NCBI RefSeq assembly: GCF_013248965.1
Contig: NZ_JABRVQ010000002.1
Location: 124,001-188,000, forward strand
Direction of reading: 5' to 3'
Length of the DNA stretch: 64,000 nt
Source: Psychrobacter okhotskensis
GTDB taxonomy: Bacteria > Pseudomonadota > Gammaproteobacteria > Pseudomonadales > Moraxellaceae
Part shown: positions 55,304 to 64,000 of the stretch, piece after piece
Layout of the letters: each line of letters opens with the position of its first letter
Position numbering within the stretch: position 1 is the stretch's first letter
Translations under genes and position numbers: made by a program
Notes under the pieces: model-generated
Databases searched by the model: none
The model's input: only the letters and a program-made list of their open reading frames with translations
What the model was told of the DNA's origin: nothing

Positions 55304-55738
55304 ATGAATAATCAATCGATATTATCTATAGCTTCTGTGATAGCAAAGACCGTCTCAAAAATCGGTTTTGCAGGACTGATAACGTCTGTTGCCATGCTGT
55401 CTCAAGCGACCAATGCTGCACCCAATCCAGCAACCACTATCCCATTGGATATGTCTGGCATGAATATCACCAAGCACGAGATTGCCGTGATGCAAGTATT
55501 GTCTGAGATTTGCCCGCCGATGCTAAATGGTAAACAGAAACAGCGTTTTTATAAGTCTTATACGGTACAGCTGCATGAATTGATGCCATCGTTAGAAGAC
55601 CCAAAAGCGGCGATTCAATATCTATCAACACAGCAAGACTATCGCCAGATATTACAAGGCATCCGTAGCTGGACCATGGGCTTCTCTAAACAAGAAAATA
55701 AAGCCTTGTGCGAAGATTTGGCGAACGCTGAATATTAA
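55304..55738 (+). CDS. Small secreted protein of unknown function
   Basis: A 144-residue product with a long N-region and hydrophobic core (IGFAGLITSVAMLSQATNA, likely cleaved after NAA). The mature part has two Cys (EICPPML and ALCEDL) spaced about 80 residues apart that may form a disulfide. The segment IPLDMSGMNITKHEIAVMQV has no motif I recognise. It is transcribed alone; two hairpins lie downstream at 55912-56006. Function unknown; Moraxellaceae have many lineage-restricted periplasmic proteins. Confidence 0.6.
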   Translation: MNNQSILSIASVIAKTVSKIGFAGLITSVAMLSQATNAAPNPATTIPLDMSGMNITKHEIAVMQVLSEICPPMLNGKQKQRFYKSYTVQLHELMPSLEDPKAAIQYLSTQQDYRQILQGIRSWTMGFSKQENKALCEDLANAEY

Positions 55739-55911
55739 TGGATAATTAATAGATGCTTTCGTTGTATGACAAAAGTAGAACTTTTGCTAAGTCTAGAAAT
55801 ATTACTCTGTACAATCCTTTCTATTATTCACTTGGACATTAACAGCAATAAATAATGATAAAAAATATAGATATTGCTGCCTTTGCCTTATTGAGTTAAG
55901 CAAATAGAACG

Positions 55912-56006
55912 CTAGCGCGACGAGCTTTATAAGTGAGCTTATCGCGTCTAGAAAAAGCTTGCTGTCACCCCACTGCTCCATTGCAGTTGGTGCGGCAAGC
56001 TTTTTT
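55912..56006 (+). ncRNA. Pair of hairpins ending in a T tract, candidate small RNA or 3' end
   Basis: The first hairpin pairs CTAGCGCGA with TCGCG and CTAG (55912-55951). The second pairs AAAAAGCTTGC with GCAAGCTTTTT around CACC/GGTG and ACTGC/GCAGT inner stems (55952-56006), ending in six T residues. They lie 175-270 bases after the gene at 55304 and 290 bases before dacA. This could be the terminator of that gene or a separate structured RNA. The remainder of 55739-56296 holds only a small hairpin at 56195-56221. Confidence 0.4.
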
Positions 56007-56296
56007 GTGGCAAGTAAAAAAACATGCATAAATCTCAATATACCTAAAAGCCTTTTAAGTATTGCCTGCCTTTTTCAGTTGCGTCCTATTTTTTTTATTT
56101 ATCGATTCCCCATCGGTTGGCATTTTGCTAAGATAAGGCGTTAATTTTATGTCCGTCGCTCAGGCCTCGTTTTCCTCACACATTGGCTCTTTTAAAACCT
56201 TATGTTTGAGACATAGGGTTTGAAATAACGTATGAGGTTTAGTACTAGCCATGATGCGATAGATACATTTGGTTCCATGATGCGGTGTAACAATCT

Positions 56297-57463
56297 ATGA
56301 CAGTAAAGCGTGTAAAAAAACAGCTGGTGCAGCTGGTCGTTGGTATGAGTATTTCTATAAGTGCGGTGATGGCGAGCGCTGCCATTCAGCCACCTGAGAT
56401 GGAAAATACAGCCTATGTGCTAATGGACTACAATACTGGTGAAATATTGGCACAAAAAAATGCCAAACAAGCTCTCCCACCAGCGTCTTTGACGAAAATG
56501 ATGACCAGTTACATCATTGAGCAGCGCTTAGGGTCAGGTGATCTTAAAGAAGACGAACAAGTATTGATGAGTCAAAATGCTTGGTGCCGTGGTAGTAGCA
56601 GTCAATCTTGTATGTATGTGCCAGTGAACCAAAAGGCCAGCGTTATTGATATGCTGCGCGGTATTATCATTCAATCAGGTAATGATGCCTCAAAAGCCAT
56701 GGCGGAGCATATTGCTGGTAGCGAAGATTCATTTGCCATCCTAATGAATGAGCAAGCAGAAAAGCTGGGTATGGAGAATACCCACTTCGTCAACTCTACG
56801 GGTATGCCTGACGAAGGTCATGAAGCCTCGGCGTTGGATTTGGCCAAACTAGCCCGTGCTATTATCAAAAACAGCGGTGACTATTATGGTATTTATGCCG
56901 AAAAAGAGTTTACCTACAATGGTATTACCCAAGGTAACCGTAATGCCCTACTCGCCACTGACTCTACCGTTGATGGCCTAAAAACAGGTCATACTGATGC
57001 CGCTGGCTATTGCTTGGTTGCGTCAAGTAACCGTGAAGGCATGCGTCTAATCTCTGTCATCATGGGTACCGAAAGCCAGCAAGCGCGTGCCGATCAGTCA
57101 CGTGAGCTACTCAACTGGGGCTTTGGCCACTTCACGACCGTAACCAAGGCACCGGCTGGCCAGTTCGTGAGCAAAATCCCTGTATGGTTCGGGGAAGCAG
57201 AGGAAGTAGAGCTGACTACAGGTGATAATCTGCAAATTCTAACCAGTAAAACGCAGAAGAACAAAATCACGACCGTAGTTGATATCCCTGAAAGCTTAGA
57301 AGCGCCTATCAAAAAAGGTCAAGAAGTTGGCAAAATGATGGCAGTCATCGATGGTAAGGCAGTCGCATCAGTGCCTATCATAGCGACCAATGATGTCGAG
57401 CAATCAGGCTTTATGAGTCGTATGTGGCAACATGCCGTACGCTGGGTACAAAACTTATTTTAA
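56297..57463 (+). CDS. dacA: D-alanyl-D-alanine carboxypeptidase (PBP5/6 type)
   Basis: The enzyme trims the terminal D-Ala from peptidoglycan pentapeptides. After a signal peptide (cleaved near ASA), the catalytic motifs are SLTK at 64-67, SGN near 127-129 and KTG near 229-231. The C-terminal beta domain is followed by an amphipathic helix (RMWQHAVRWVQNLF) that anchors PBP5/6 to the inner membrane. At 388 residues, length is typical. It is convergent with the histidine-kinase gene, separated by a bidirectional terminator. Confidence 0.94.
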   Translation: MTVKRVKKQLVQLVVGMSISISAVMASAAIQPPEMENTAYVLMDYNTGEILAQKNAKQALPPASLTKMMTSYIIEQRLGSGDLKEDEQVLMSQNAWCRGSSSQSCMYVPVNQKASVIDMLRGIIIQSGNDASKAMAEHIAGSEDSFAILMNEQAEKLGMENTHFVNSTGMPDEGHEASALDLAKLARAIIKNSGDYYGIYAEKEFTYNGITQGNRNALLATDSTVDGLKTGHTDAAGYCLVASSNREGMRLISVIMGTESQQARADQSRELLNWGFGHFTTVTKAPAGQFVSKIPVWFGEAEEVELTTGDNLQILTSKTQKNKITTVVDIPESLEAPIKKGQEVGKMMAVIDGKAVASVPIIATNDVEQSGFMSRMWQHAVRWVQNLF

Positions 57464-57514
57464 AGTAAGGCTATTTAGTCATCGCACAAATACTTTTTAA
57501 GAGCATGAGTGAAT

Positions 57515-57548
57515 AAAAAAGACGCCTCCAATTTGGGCGTCTTTTTTT
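57515..57548. terminator. Bidirectional terminator between dacA and histidine kinase
   Basis: AAAAAAGACGCC and GGGCGTCTTTTTTT form a stem with T tracts on both strands, ideal for two convergent genes. Confidence 0.85.
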
Positions 57549-57655
57549 GTTTCTATACTGAGTTATAGCTATACTAATTGATACTTATATCTATTGCTTT
57601 TAAAGCAATTAAGCTCAAAGTGAATACTTTTGAAGTAAGCCACTTTTGAGATAAG

Positions 57656-59614
57656 CTATGCCCATATTAGCCAACTTTTCAGTAGATTACTTAAGGCTTT
57701 ATCTTCATAAGCTGCGCTATAACAGTAATCGATACCAGCCGCTTTTAAGCCATGCTCAAAGCTGTCTAAGTATTGCGCTTGATGCGGCGCGTACCAGTAG
57801 ACCAATAGCGCGCGGTTCTCACTCTCGTAGCTTTCAAACTGGCGAATACGCTTGGCGATAACTTCAGCGATGCCTGCGGACACATCTTCTGCAAACATCA
57901 CCATATCGACTTTCTTCGTATGCAGTGCTTCGATCACAAGATGTTCATGCTGGTGACAGATGACTGTCGCCCCTAAACGCTCAAGCTCATCTACCAAAAC
58001 TCCCGTTTCATGATCATAGTAGTAAACTACGTCCAATCCAGCCAATAGTTTTTGCTGACGAACGTGGGTTTTTTTGGGTAGAGGAATGGTGAGTATAAAC
58101 TGCGTACCGACGCCTAGAGCGCTTTCAACTTCGATAGTTGCACTCATCAGCTGAGCGATTTGTTTGACCACCGGCAAGCCGATACCTGTCCCTTCGTACT
58201 GCCGAGTTTGTGAGGAATCTATCTGAAAAAATGGATTAAAAATATCATCGATATAATCGCTCTCGATACCAATCCCCGTATCTTTGATAGTAATTTGCCA
58301 GCGGTTACTATTGTCAAAATGGGTCAATTGCGAGCTGATACTCACTTGTCCCACTGGTGTAAACTTAATTGCATTGCTCAGGAGTATTGATAATATCTGT
58401 TTTATTTTGCTCGCATCGCCTTCGAGCGTATAGTCTATATGGTAAATATGACTGACTAACGCCAAGCCTTTTTGTTTAGCAGCACACTCAACATCCGCTA
58501 ACAGATCAGCGATTAACTGTAAGGGGTTAAATTCACTAAAATGTAGGCTAAATTGACCCTTTTGTATTTGATTCAATTGAATGATTTGGTCAAGCGACAA
58601 TACCAATTTTTCACTGCCATTACGGATGATATCAACCGCATCTTTTTGCTCATTATTTAAGCGCTCATCATCTAATAGATGCAAGCCGCCAACAATCGCA
58701 TTCAATGATGTTTTTAATTCGTGAGTGATCATACTTTGAAAGTTATGCAACTGCACATCTAAAGACAAGTCCTTATGGTGTAGCTGCTGCTCAAAGACGG
58801 CAAGGGCTTCGTAGTCTTGTTTGGCCGCTTGTAGGCGATCAAACAAAGTTATAAAGGTCTGTTTGATTTGCACCAGTTCTTGAAACTCAAACTGCTGCGG
58901 GATCACTGGCAGCTGTTCAAGCTCTGGGTTCTTACTAACGATCTCACACACCTCGGTTAGCGCTGCGATGTCTTTGACAGGCCAGCTGAGCTTACGCAGA
59001 ATGTATAGCGCCCAAATAATAGCGAGCATGGTAGTGATAAGCCATAACAACAGGTTGCTACGAAACCAATTGGCCCGCAACTTATCTACATCTAAAGTGA
59101 TATTAATATAGCCAACCAAGGCACTATTATCGGTTAAGGCTTCAGGGGCTGCCAGCTCAAGCGTGTTGTCTGATAAAAGCGTGTTTGGTTGCTGAGTGGC
59201 GTTTATCGTTGCAGCACTATCGTCAACGATATCATCACTGATGACTGGATAATTAAAGCTGACCGTACTGGCAAACAAAGCGTTTTGCCAGTCATCGTTT
59301 GACTGATAGGCGGTGAACCTATCTATATCAGCAATAGGCTGCGGCGTTGAATAAAATAGGATGCTTTGGATATTTGGTTCTGCCGCCAACAGAATGCTGA
59401 CTTGCTTGGCAACAGTGTCGGCACCATCTACTGTCGACGCACTGCTTGTCAGTAAGGCGGCCAATTGCTGAATATGACGATGCTTCTGTTGATAATGATG
59501 CACCAAACCGTAAATAAAAGACAATAAAATACCAGCCAATACAGCCAAAATGATGGCTTGCACGACCGAGCGCCAGATAAGCTTAGGAAGGGTTTGCAGC
59601 GGTTGGTTGTTCAT
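57656..59614 (-). CDS. Membrane hybrid histidine kinase with degenerate receiver
   Basis: The 652-residue inner-membrane sensor has two helices (about 17-36 and 185-205) flanking a periplasmic sensor of about 150 residues. A HAMP-like linker (RKLSWPVKDIAALTEVCE) follows, then a HisKA box ITHELKTSLNAIVGGLHLL with His near 295. An HATPase domain (SNAIKFTPVG, DTGIGIES, GTGIGLPVVKQ) comes next. The last 120 residues resemble a receiver domain, but the usual phospho-acceptor region reads VDMVMFAEDV without an Asp at the expected place, and no Hpt domain follows. The frame starts at TTG (59623); the ATG at 59614 is preferred. No cognate regulator is adjacent. Confidence 0.82.
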   Translation of the reverse strand: MNNQPLQTLPKLIWRSVVQAIILAVLAGILLSFIYGLVHHYQQKHRHIQQLAALLTSSASTVDGADTVAKQVSILLAAEPNIQSILFYSTPQPIADIDRFTAYQSNDDWQNALFASTVSFNYPVISDDIVDDSAATINATQQPNTLLSDNTLELAAPEALTDNSALVGYINITLDVDKLRANWFRSNLLLWLITTMLAIIWALYILRKLSWPVKDIAALTEVCEIVSKNPELEQLPVIPQQFEFQELVQIKQTFITLFDRLQAAKQDYEALAVFEQQLHHKDLSLDVQLHNFQSMITHELKTSLNAIVGGLHLLDDERLNNEQKDAVDIIRNGSEKLVLSLDQIIQLNQIQKGQFSLHFSEFNPLQLIADLLADVECAAKQKGLALVSHIYHIDYTLEGDASKIKQILSILLSNAIKFTPVGQVSISSQLTHFDNSNRWQITIKDTGIGIESDYIDDIFNPFFQIDSSQTRQYEGTGIGLPVVKQIAQLMSATIEVESALGVGTQFILTIPLPKKTHVRQQKLLAGLDVVYYYDHETGVLVDELERLGATVICHQHEHLVIEALHTKKVDMVMFAEDVSAGIAEVIAKRIRQFESYESENRALLVYWYAPHQAQYLDSFEHGLKAAGIDYCYSAAYEDKALSNLLKSWLIWA

Positions 59615-59782
59615 GTCACTCAACTGAGTTAAGACGACTGTTTATTTATACTACAGGTATTTGTAAGATATGGTAAGAGCAACATGCACATACTGTGTTG
59701 CAGCCTTGTTATAACAAAGCTGCAGTGAGTCTATATTCATAAATAAACTTATAAACATTTAAAGGCAGGTAAAACCGTTGTT

Positions 59783-61204
59783 TTAACGCGGTTTTTTATC
59801 TTTTGTGGTGAACTTCTGCGTTCGATTACGCTCACGTTGACGTAACTGTTGCGCTTTTGCTTTGGTTGGCGTATCACTTTTATTAGCGTAAGGATTTTCG
59901 TTGAGCTTAAAGACCACATTAAGCGGCGTACCTTCGAGCTTAAACACCTGACGGAATTGGTTTTCTAGATAACGCTGATAGCTCTTAGGGAGCGAGCCAG
60001 TTTGGTTACCATGAATGACAATCACGGGTGGATTGTGGCCACCGATATGCGCATAGCGTAACTTGATACGGCGACCAGCGACCGTCGGTGGTGGATTGGC
60101 AGTCACGGCATCTTGTAAAATCTGAGTCAAACGGTTGGTCGACACTTCAAACATAGAGGACTGATAAGCACGCAGGATAGATGGATATAAATTACCCACG
60201 CCAGTGCCATGTAATGCTGAGATTAGATGCACTTTTACATACGGAATAAAATTAAAGCGGCGATCCATCTCAATTTTGATATAGTCTCTTTGATCTTGAG
60301 TCAGACCGTCCCACTTATTGATTGCTACGACTAAAGCACGACCGGCATCAAGGGCGTAACCAATCATATGCAAATCTTGATCGACGATTCCTTCATGAGC
60401 ATCAATGACAATAACCGTGACGTTGGAGTCTTCAATGGCTTGCAAGGTTTTGATAACTGAAAATTTCTCTACTTTTTCATCGATTTTACCACGACGACGG
60501 ACACCAGCCGTATCAATCAATACGTAGTCTTTGCCATCGCGCTTATAAGGGATATAAATACTGTCACGCGTGGTGCCAGGCATATCGAACACCACAACGC
60601 GGTCTTCACCCAATAGACGGTTCACCAAGGTGGATTTTCCCACGTTTGGACGACCGATAATGGCAAGCTTTAAACCTCTCGGCTCTACCACTGCATCTTG
60701 TTCAGGCATATCAGCAGTCAGAATTTCGAGCAAGTTACCGATACCGCGACCATGGCTGGCTGCCATCGGATACGGCTCGCCCAACCCTAAAGCATAAAAT
60801 TCTGCAGGGGCAGAGTCATGGACACCATCGACTTTGTTGGCAACCACATAGACCGGCTTGCCAAGGGTGTGCAAGAACTTACCGATTTCGGCATCAGCGC
60901 CAATCATCCCAGCCCGTGCATCAACCACAAACACAATGATATCCGCTTCGTGAATGGCAGTATGCGACTGTTCAGACATGTAGTCATCGATGTTGCCGCT
61001 GCCATCATCCGCTTCACCAATACCGCCCGTATCGACGACGATAAAGGCTTTGCCTTCATATACCGCATCGCCGTATTGACGGTCACGAGTCAATCCTGAC
61101 AAATCAGCAACCAGTGCCTGCCGACTTTTAGTGAACTGATTAAATAAGGTAGATTTACCGACGTTTGGACGACCAATTAAGGCGACCACAGGCTTGATAC
61201 TCAT
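59783..61204 (-). CDS. der: GTPase Der (EngA)
   Basis: Der is an essential ribosome-biogenesis GTPase acting in 50S maturation. The 473-residue protein has two G domains: [12 protein letters not shown] with DTGG and NKVDG, then [14 protein letters not shown] with [10 protein letters not shown] and NKWDG. A KH-like domain follows, with [10 protein letters not shown]. The C-terminal tail is basic, typical for rRNA contact. GAGAG precedes the ATG. It is separated by about 520 bases from bamB. Confidence 0.96.
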   Translation of the reverse strand: MSIKPVVALIGRPNVGKSTLFNQFTKSRQALVADLSGLTRDRQYGDAVYEGKAFIVVDTGGIGEADDGSGNIDDYMSEQSHTAIHEADIIVFVVDARAGMIGADAEIGKFLHTLGKPVYVVANKVDGVHDSAPAEFYALGLGEPYPMAASHGRGIGNLLEILTADMPEQDAVVEPRGLKLAIIGRPNVGKSTLVNRLLGEDRVVVFDMPGTTRDSIYIPYKRDGKDYVLIDTAGVRRRGKIDEKVEKFSVIKTLQAIEDSNVTVIVIDAHEGIVDQDLHMIGYALDAGRALVVAINKWDGLTQDQRDYIKIEMDRRFNFIPYVKVHLISALHGTGVGNLYPSILRAYQSSMFEVSTNRLTQILQDAVTANPPPTVAGRRIKLRYAHIGGHNPPVIVIHGNQTGSLPKSYQRYLENQFRQVFKLEGTPLNVVFKLNENPYANKSDTPTKAKAQQLRQRERNRTQKFTTKDKKPR

Positions 61205-61317
61205 GGGTTACTCTCAGTGAAGGGCACAATGACGGACAAGACAGTTACTCGCTTAATAATACGAGTAAACATGCTGTGCTTGAACGTAAACTAAAATGAA
61301 TGATAAATATAAAACGA

Positions 61318-61426
61318 TATAGTCAATCCTCTATAAATTAGATACGGTGTCAGTCTCGTTTAGTCTACTATTTGTAGTACTTTCACTCGCCTTCCTTGTC
61401 TCTAAATTATATTAAACCGACTATAG
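61318..61426. repeat. TATAGTCA-ended element, family 2, copy B
   Basis: A 109-bp element begins TATAGTCAATCCTCTATAAA and ends TTAAACCGACTATAG. It is nearly identical to the copy at 40232-40338, 21 kb away, in the same orientation. It lies in the der-bamB gap 61205-61726. Confidence 0.8.
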
Positions 61427-61464
61427 CAATAAAAAGGTATTATTTACTATTTTGCAATAAATAG

Positions 61465-61515
61465 ATGGTATGCCTAGAGACAGCATTATTTATGAATACT
61501 GTCTCCAGATACCAT
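61465..61515. repeat. Imperfect inverted repeat in the der-bamB gap
   Basis: ATGGTAT and ATACCAT flank GAGACAG and CTGTCTC, giving a two-step stem around a 15-base A/T loop. It is not followed by a T tract. Apart from this and the family 2 element, the der-bamB gap 61205-61726 holds nothing I recognise. Confidence 0.5.
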
Positions 61516-61726
61516 ACATAGGCATTACCTACCGCTATTATATAGAGATAATGCCGACAGCGCATCGGTCGCATAGAGTACGCGAAACCCTGTCGTTAAA
61601 CAAGCCATTTACACAAGGCATGAAACGCTGACAAAGCAGCGTTTATATCTCTTAGCATCGACATTAAACAGTACGATTAGTCATAGGCTTAAAAAAACCA
61701 TTGATAAAGCGCCTGTTCATCAAGTC

Positions 61727-62935
61727 TTAGCGAGCTAATTGCCAGATAGCAACTTGGCCTGAGGTACTTTGGGTCAGCAAGCGGCTACCTTGAGCTTGCA
61801 AGTTGGTAAGCGCGCCTTTGGTCTCTACACGGCTGACGATTTTTCCGCTAGCAGGGTCAAATAAATGCACAACCCCATCATAATCACCCACTGCAATATA
61901 GTTCCCAATCATGACAGGGTTGGTTAAGTGGCGATAAGCCAGCTCTTCACTTTCCCATAGCATCTCACCATTGCTACGATCATAAGCGACTACTTTTCCG
62001 TCTAAGCTGGTGGCAATGACTTGCTGATTGTTTACCGCTAGCGCTTTTAGGCTGGCAAGATCATTGACAAACATCACTTGACGTGACGCCAAGTCAATCC
62101 CTAGTAGTTGCCCACTATAGCTGATAGCAAACAGCTGATTATTATTGACGACAGGCTTGCCGTCAACATCGCTCATACGCTCAACTTCACTACTGCCCGC
62201 GCCCACGCCCACACGTCTTGACCACTGCGGTAGACCGCTATCGGTGGTCACTGCATGCAAACGTCCATCAGCCGTTGCCAATAATGCTGTTTTTTCATCT
62301 AACAACGTCGGTGCCGCACTACCGCGCACACTGATAGCAGGTACTTGAGTGGCGAACTGCCATACCGACTGACCAGTCTGTAGTGATAAGCCGTGCAAGA
62401 AGCCATCATTGGCCGACAAAATCACCCGATTATTACTAATAAGCGCTGGTGACAGTACCGAACCTGATAACTGTTGCTGCCAGCGTTTTGCGCCAGTCGC
62501 ACTATCAAAAGCCATGACTCGCCCGCTACGTGTACTGACAATCGCAGTTTGGCTCAAGGCATCTATTGCCACGCCGCCTGTGATTTGATCACCGACATTG
62601 AGCGACCATGACTCTTGACCAGCGCTATTAAAGCCGGTCAAATCACCACCGCGTGATGCCGTTACTATTTGACCATTGGCATATCCGACCTGTAAATCTA
62701 ATGGGTCTTTTTTGCTGGCTTTTCTGTTACCGACATCAGTGCTAAATACAGGCTGTAGCACGCTAATAGGCTGAGCAATTTGCACCAGTTTTACAGGATC
62801 GTTAACGACAGGTTTGATACCGCGATTACAGCCAACGACAGCCGTTGCCAGTGCTGCGATGACAGCCACGTGCATGACAGTCGTCTTGATGGTCTTAGCC
62901 TTTAACGTGTTGCTAGAGCGAATAGATTGAGTCAT
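61727..62935 (-). CDS. bamB: Outer-membrane assembly lipoprotein BamB
   Basis: BamB is a lipoprotein of the BAM complex that inserts beta-barrel proteins in the outer membrane. The signal ends in the lipobox AVVGC (Cys near residue 36). The mature protein is an eight-bladed beta-propeller with repeated PQQ-like blades (SATGAKRWQQQ, TSLDGKVVAYDRSNGEMLW, YDGVVHLFDPASGKI). GAGAA precedes the ATG at 62935. With YfgM upstream and Der downstream it forms the common yfgM-bamB-der order. Confidence 0.94.
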   Translation of the reverse strand: MTQSIRSSNTLKAKTIKTTVMHVAVIAALATAVVGCNRGIKPVVNDPVKLVQIAQPISVLQPVFSTDVGNRKASKKDPLDLQVGYANGQIVTASRGGDLTGFNSAGQESWSLNVGDQITGGVAIDALSQTAIVSTRSGRVMAFDSATGAKRWQQQLSGSVLSPALISNNRVILSANDGFLHGLSLQTGQSVWQFATQVPAISVRGSAAPTLLDEKTALLATADGRLHAVTTDSGLPQWSRRVGVGAGSSEVERMSDVDGKPVVNNNQLFAISYSGQLLGIDLASRQVMFVNDLASLKALAVNNQQVIATSLDGKVVAYDRSNGEMLWESEELAYRHLTNPVMIGNYIAVGDYDGVVHLFDPASGKIVSRVETKGALTNLQAQGSRLLTQSTSGQVAIWQLAR

Positions 62936-63121
62936 GATAGGTTCTCACTACAAATAAATTAATCATTAATAAATTAGCCATCAGTAAATAGGCAATTGAG
63001 CAGTAATAAAAAAGTTCGGTACATTCCCGCTACATTGGCACCGACTGTTAATACTGCTCTGCTGACTTACTGCGCTACTTAGTTTGTAGAACGGTTTGAG
63101 TTAAGATATAAATCATTAAAA

Positions 63122-63913
63122 CTAAGAGGGTTGCTCGGCGGTAGCGGTATTTTCCTCAATGACTAATGGCTGCTCAGCAGTAGTAGGCTCTTGCAGCAGG
63201 CCAGCTTGCGGCTCAATAGGCTCAGGCACGATACCCAAACTTTCCATCTTTAAAGCCAATACCGCACGCGTTTCTTGACGACTACGTAACAATTCCCAAG
63301 CATTGTTGTAAGACTTAATCGCTGAGTCTTTATTGTCTTGCACCAGATAAATATCACCCAGCAGCTCTTGCTGACTGGCTTCAAAGGAGCTTGGCATATC
63401 GTTATTGGCTTCGGCTAAGGCTGCATCTGCATCACCAGCCGCCAATAGCGTCTTAGCATAACGCAGACGCGTAATCGCAGTCAGACCCGCATCACCCAAA
63501 TCGATTGCCAGCGCTTTTTCTAGCGTCTCACTTGCGCCTGTAAAGTCATCACCATCAACCTGTTGACGCGCTTTAATCATCAGCGCTTGCCACGCATAGA
63601 CGGAGTCACCATGCGTGCTGACCAAATCATCAATGTCTTTATTAAGCTGCGTACGGCTGTCTGATAGTGCTGCTTTTGCCTCTGCTTCTAAATCTGGATT
63701 TTGTGACGCCAGACTGACTTCTTCATTCAATCGCTGGATGTCCGCATAGTGATCGGCAGCAACCGTATCCACACGGGCATGATTGTCCTGCCAATATGTC
63801 CAGCCAAAATAAGCGGCCAGTGCCAACAAAATCGCAGTGACAATATAGCTGCCGTATTGCTTTAACGCTTGCATTGAGTTGTCTGCATTCGGCGAATTGG
63901 GTGTCAGAGCCAT
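63122..63913 (-). CDS. YfgM-family tetratricopeptide membrane protein
   Basis: YfgM proteins are inner-membrane anchored and associate with the SecYEG translocon and periplasmic chaperones. The 263-residue product has one N-terminal helix (IVTAILLALAAYFGWTYW, about 24-41), preceded by a cytoplasmic tail, and then TPR-like helices (ASETLEKALAIDLGDAGL, AKTLLAAGDADAALAEA and QELLGDIYLVQDNKDSAI). A Glu/Pro/Ala-rich C-terminal tail follows. AGGTAAC precedes the ATG. The sequence from 63914 to 64000 upstream shows no gene I can identify with confidence. Confidence 0.88.
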   Translation of the reverse strand: MALTPNSPNADNSMQALKQYGSYIVTAILLALAAYFGWTYWQDNHARVDTVAADHYADIQRLNEEVSLASQNPDLEAEAKAALSDSRTQLNKDIDDLVSTHGDSVYAWQALMIKARQQVDGDDFTGASETLEKALAIDLGDAGLTAITRLRYAKTLLAAGDADAALAEANNDMPSSFEASQQELLGDIYLVQDNKDSAIKSYNNAWELLRSRQETRAVLALKMESLGIVPEPIEPQAGLLQEPTTAEQPLVIEENTATAEQPS

Positions 63914-64000
63914 AGGTAGTTACCTGATAAAATTGTTATTAAGTTGCTGATGCTAAAGCGGTTCAGTGACGAGAAAAGTGCTCTTTACTCGATAGCCAAT

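Noticed and set aside
55802..56038. Open frame of 78 codons, minus strand
   Set aside because: It overlaps the two hairpins at 55912-56006 and the frame is explained by that palindromic sequence.
63914..64000. End of hisS at the right edge
   Set aside because: Gene order in relatives makes hisS plausible, but the few codons visible do not match its C-terminus convincingly.

Overview
The window looks like a chromosomal segment of a Psychrobacter-like gammaproteobacterium (Moraxellaceae). This is inferred from the protein sequences (for example RimO, GyrA, NtrC and CmoM with Moraxellaceae-style low-complexity insertions), the moderate GC content, the gene order pyrH-frr-uppS-cdsA-dxr, the surE-nlpD pair without rpoS, and families of short intergenic repeats ending in TATAGTCA. 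No database search could be run.

Layout. 1-6.7 kb (minus strand): dxr (cut by the window edge), cdsA, uppS, frr, pyrH and rimO, i.e. isoprenoid and phospholipid precursors, translation recycling, UMP kinase and S12 modification. 6.7-10.2 kb (plus): the NtrB/NtrC nitrogen two-component pair, then tRNA-Leu(UAG) with its own promoter and terminator. 10.5-17.5 kb: an atypical Ser/Thr protein kinase divergent from a DUF815-type ATPase, ribonuclease Z, a small membrane protein, a glutathione S-transferase and two tandem RarD-like transporters. 17.7-24 kb: gyrA, a small Cys-containing secreted protein, a lipase-like lipoprotein and cmoM. 24-28.6 kb: a ferric-iron ABC importer (fbpABC) with Fur-box-like sequences upstream. 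28.8-34.7 kb: rsmE, waaA, a Sel1-repeat membrane protein and cardiolipin synthase. 35.0-35.3 kb: tRNA-Val and tRNA-Asp behind one strong promoter.

35.7-50.8 kb is the most coherent accessory region. It holds a quinol-type nitric oxide reductase, a DUF1971 (YeaR-like) gene, D-cysteine desulfhydrase, an acyltransferase, a pirin, a hemerythrin-domain protein, and a long minus-strand molybdenum block (moeA-moaA-moaB-mobA-moaC-moaD-moaE-modA-modB). A 41-bp perfect palindrome between the NO reductase and the DUF1971 gene carries a near-consensus NsrR-type core, which points to NO-responsive control. Molybdenum-cofactor supply beside NO detoxification suggests support for nitrate respiration or denitrification, although no nitrate reductase genes lie in the window and modC is absent from the mod block.

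51-64 kb: a MltB-like lytic transglycosylase, NlpD, SurE, a small secreted protein, a PBP5-type D,D-carboxypeptidase, a hybrid histidine kinase with a degenerate receiver, Der, BamB and YfgM. The last three form the usual outer-membrane/ribosome-biogenesis neighbourhood.

The intergenic spaces carry at least three families of miniature inverted-repeat elements, including one element nested inside another. Two near-identical copies, in opposite orientations, sit inside the mod/moa block. I saw no prophage, CRISPR array, intact insertion sequence or rRNA operon.
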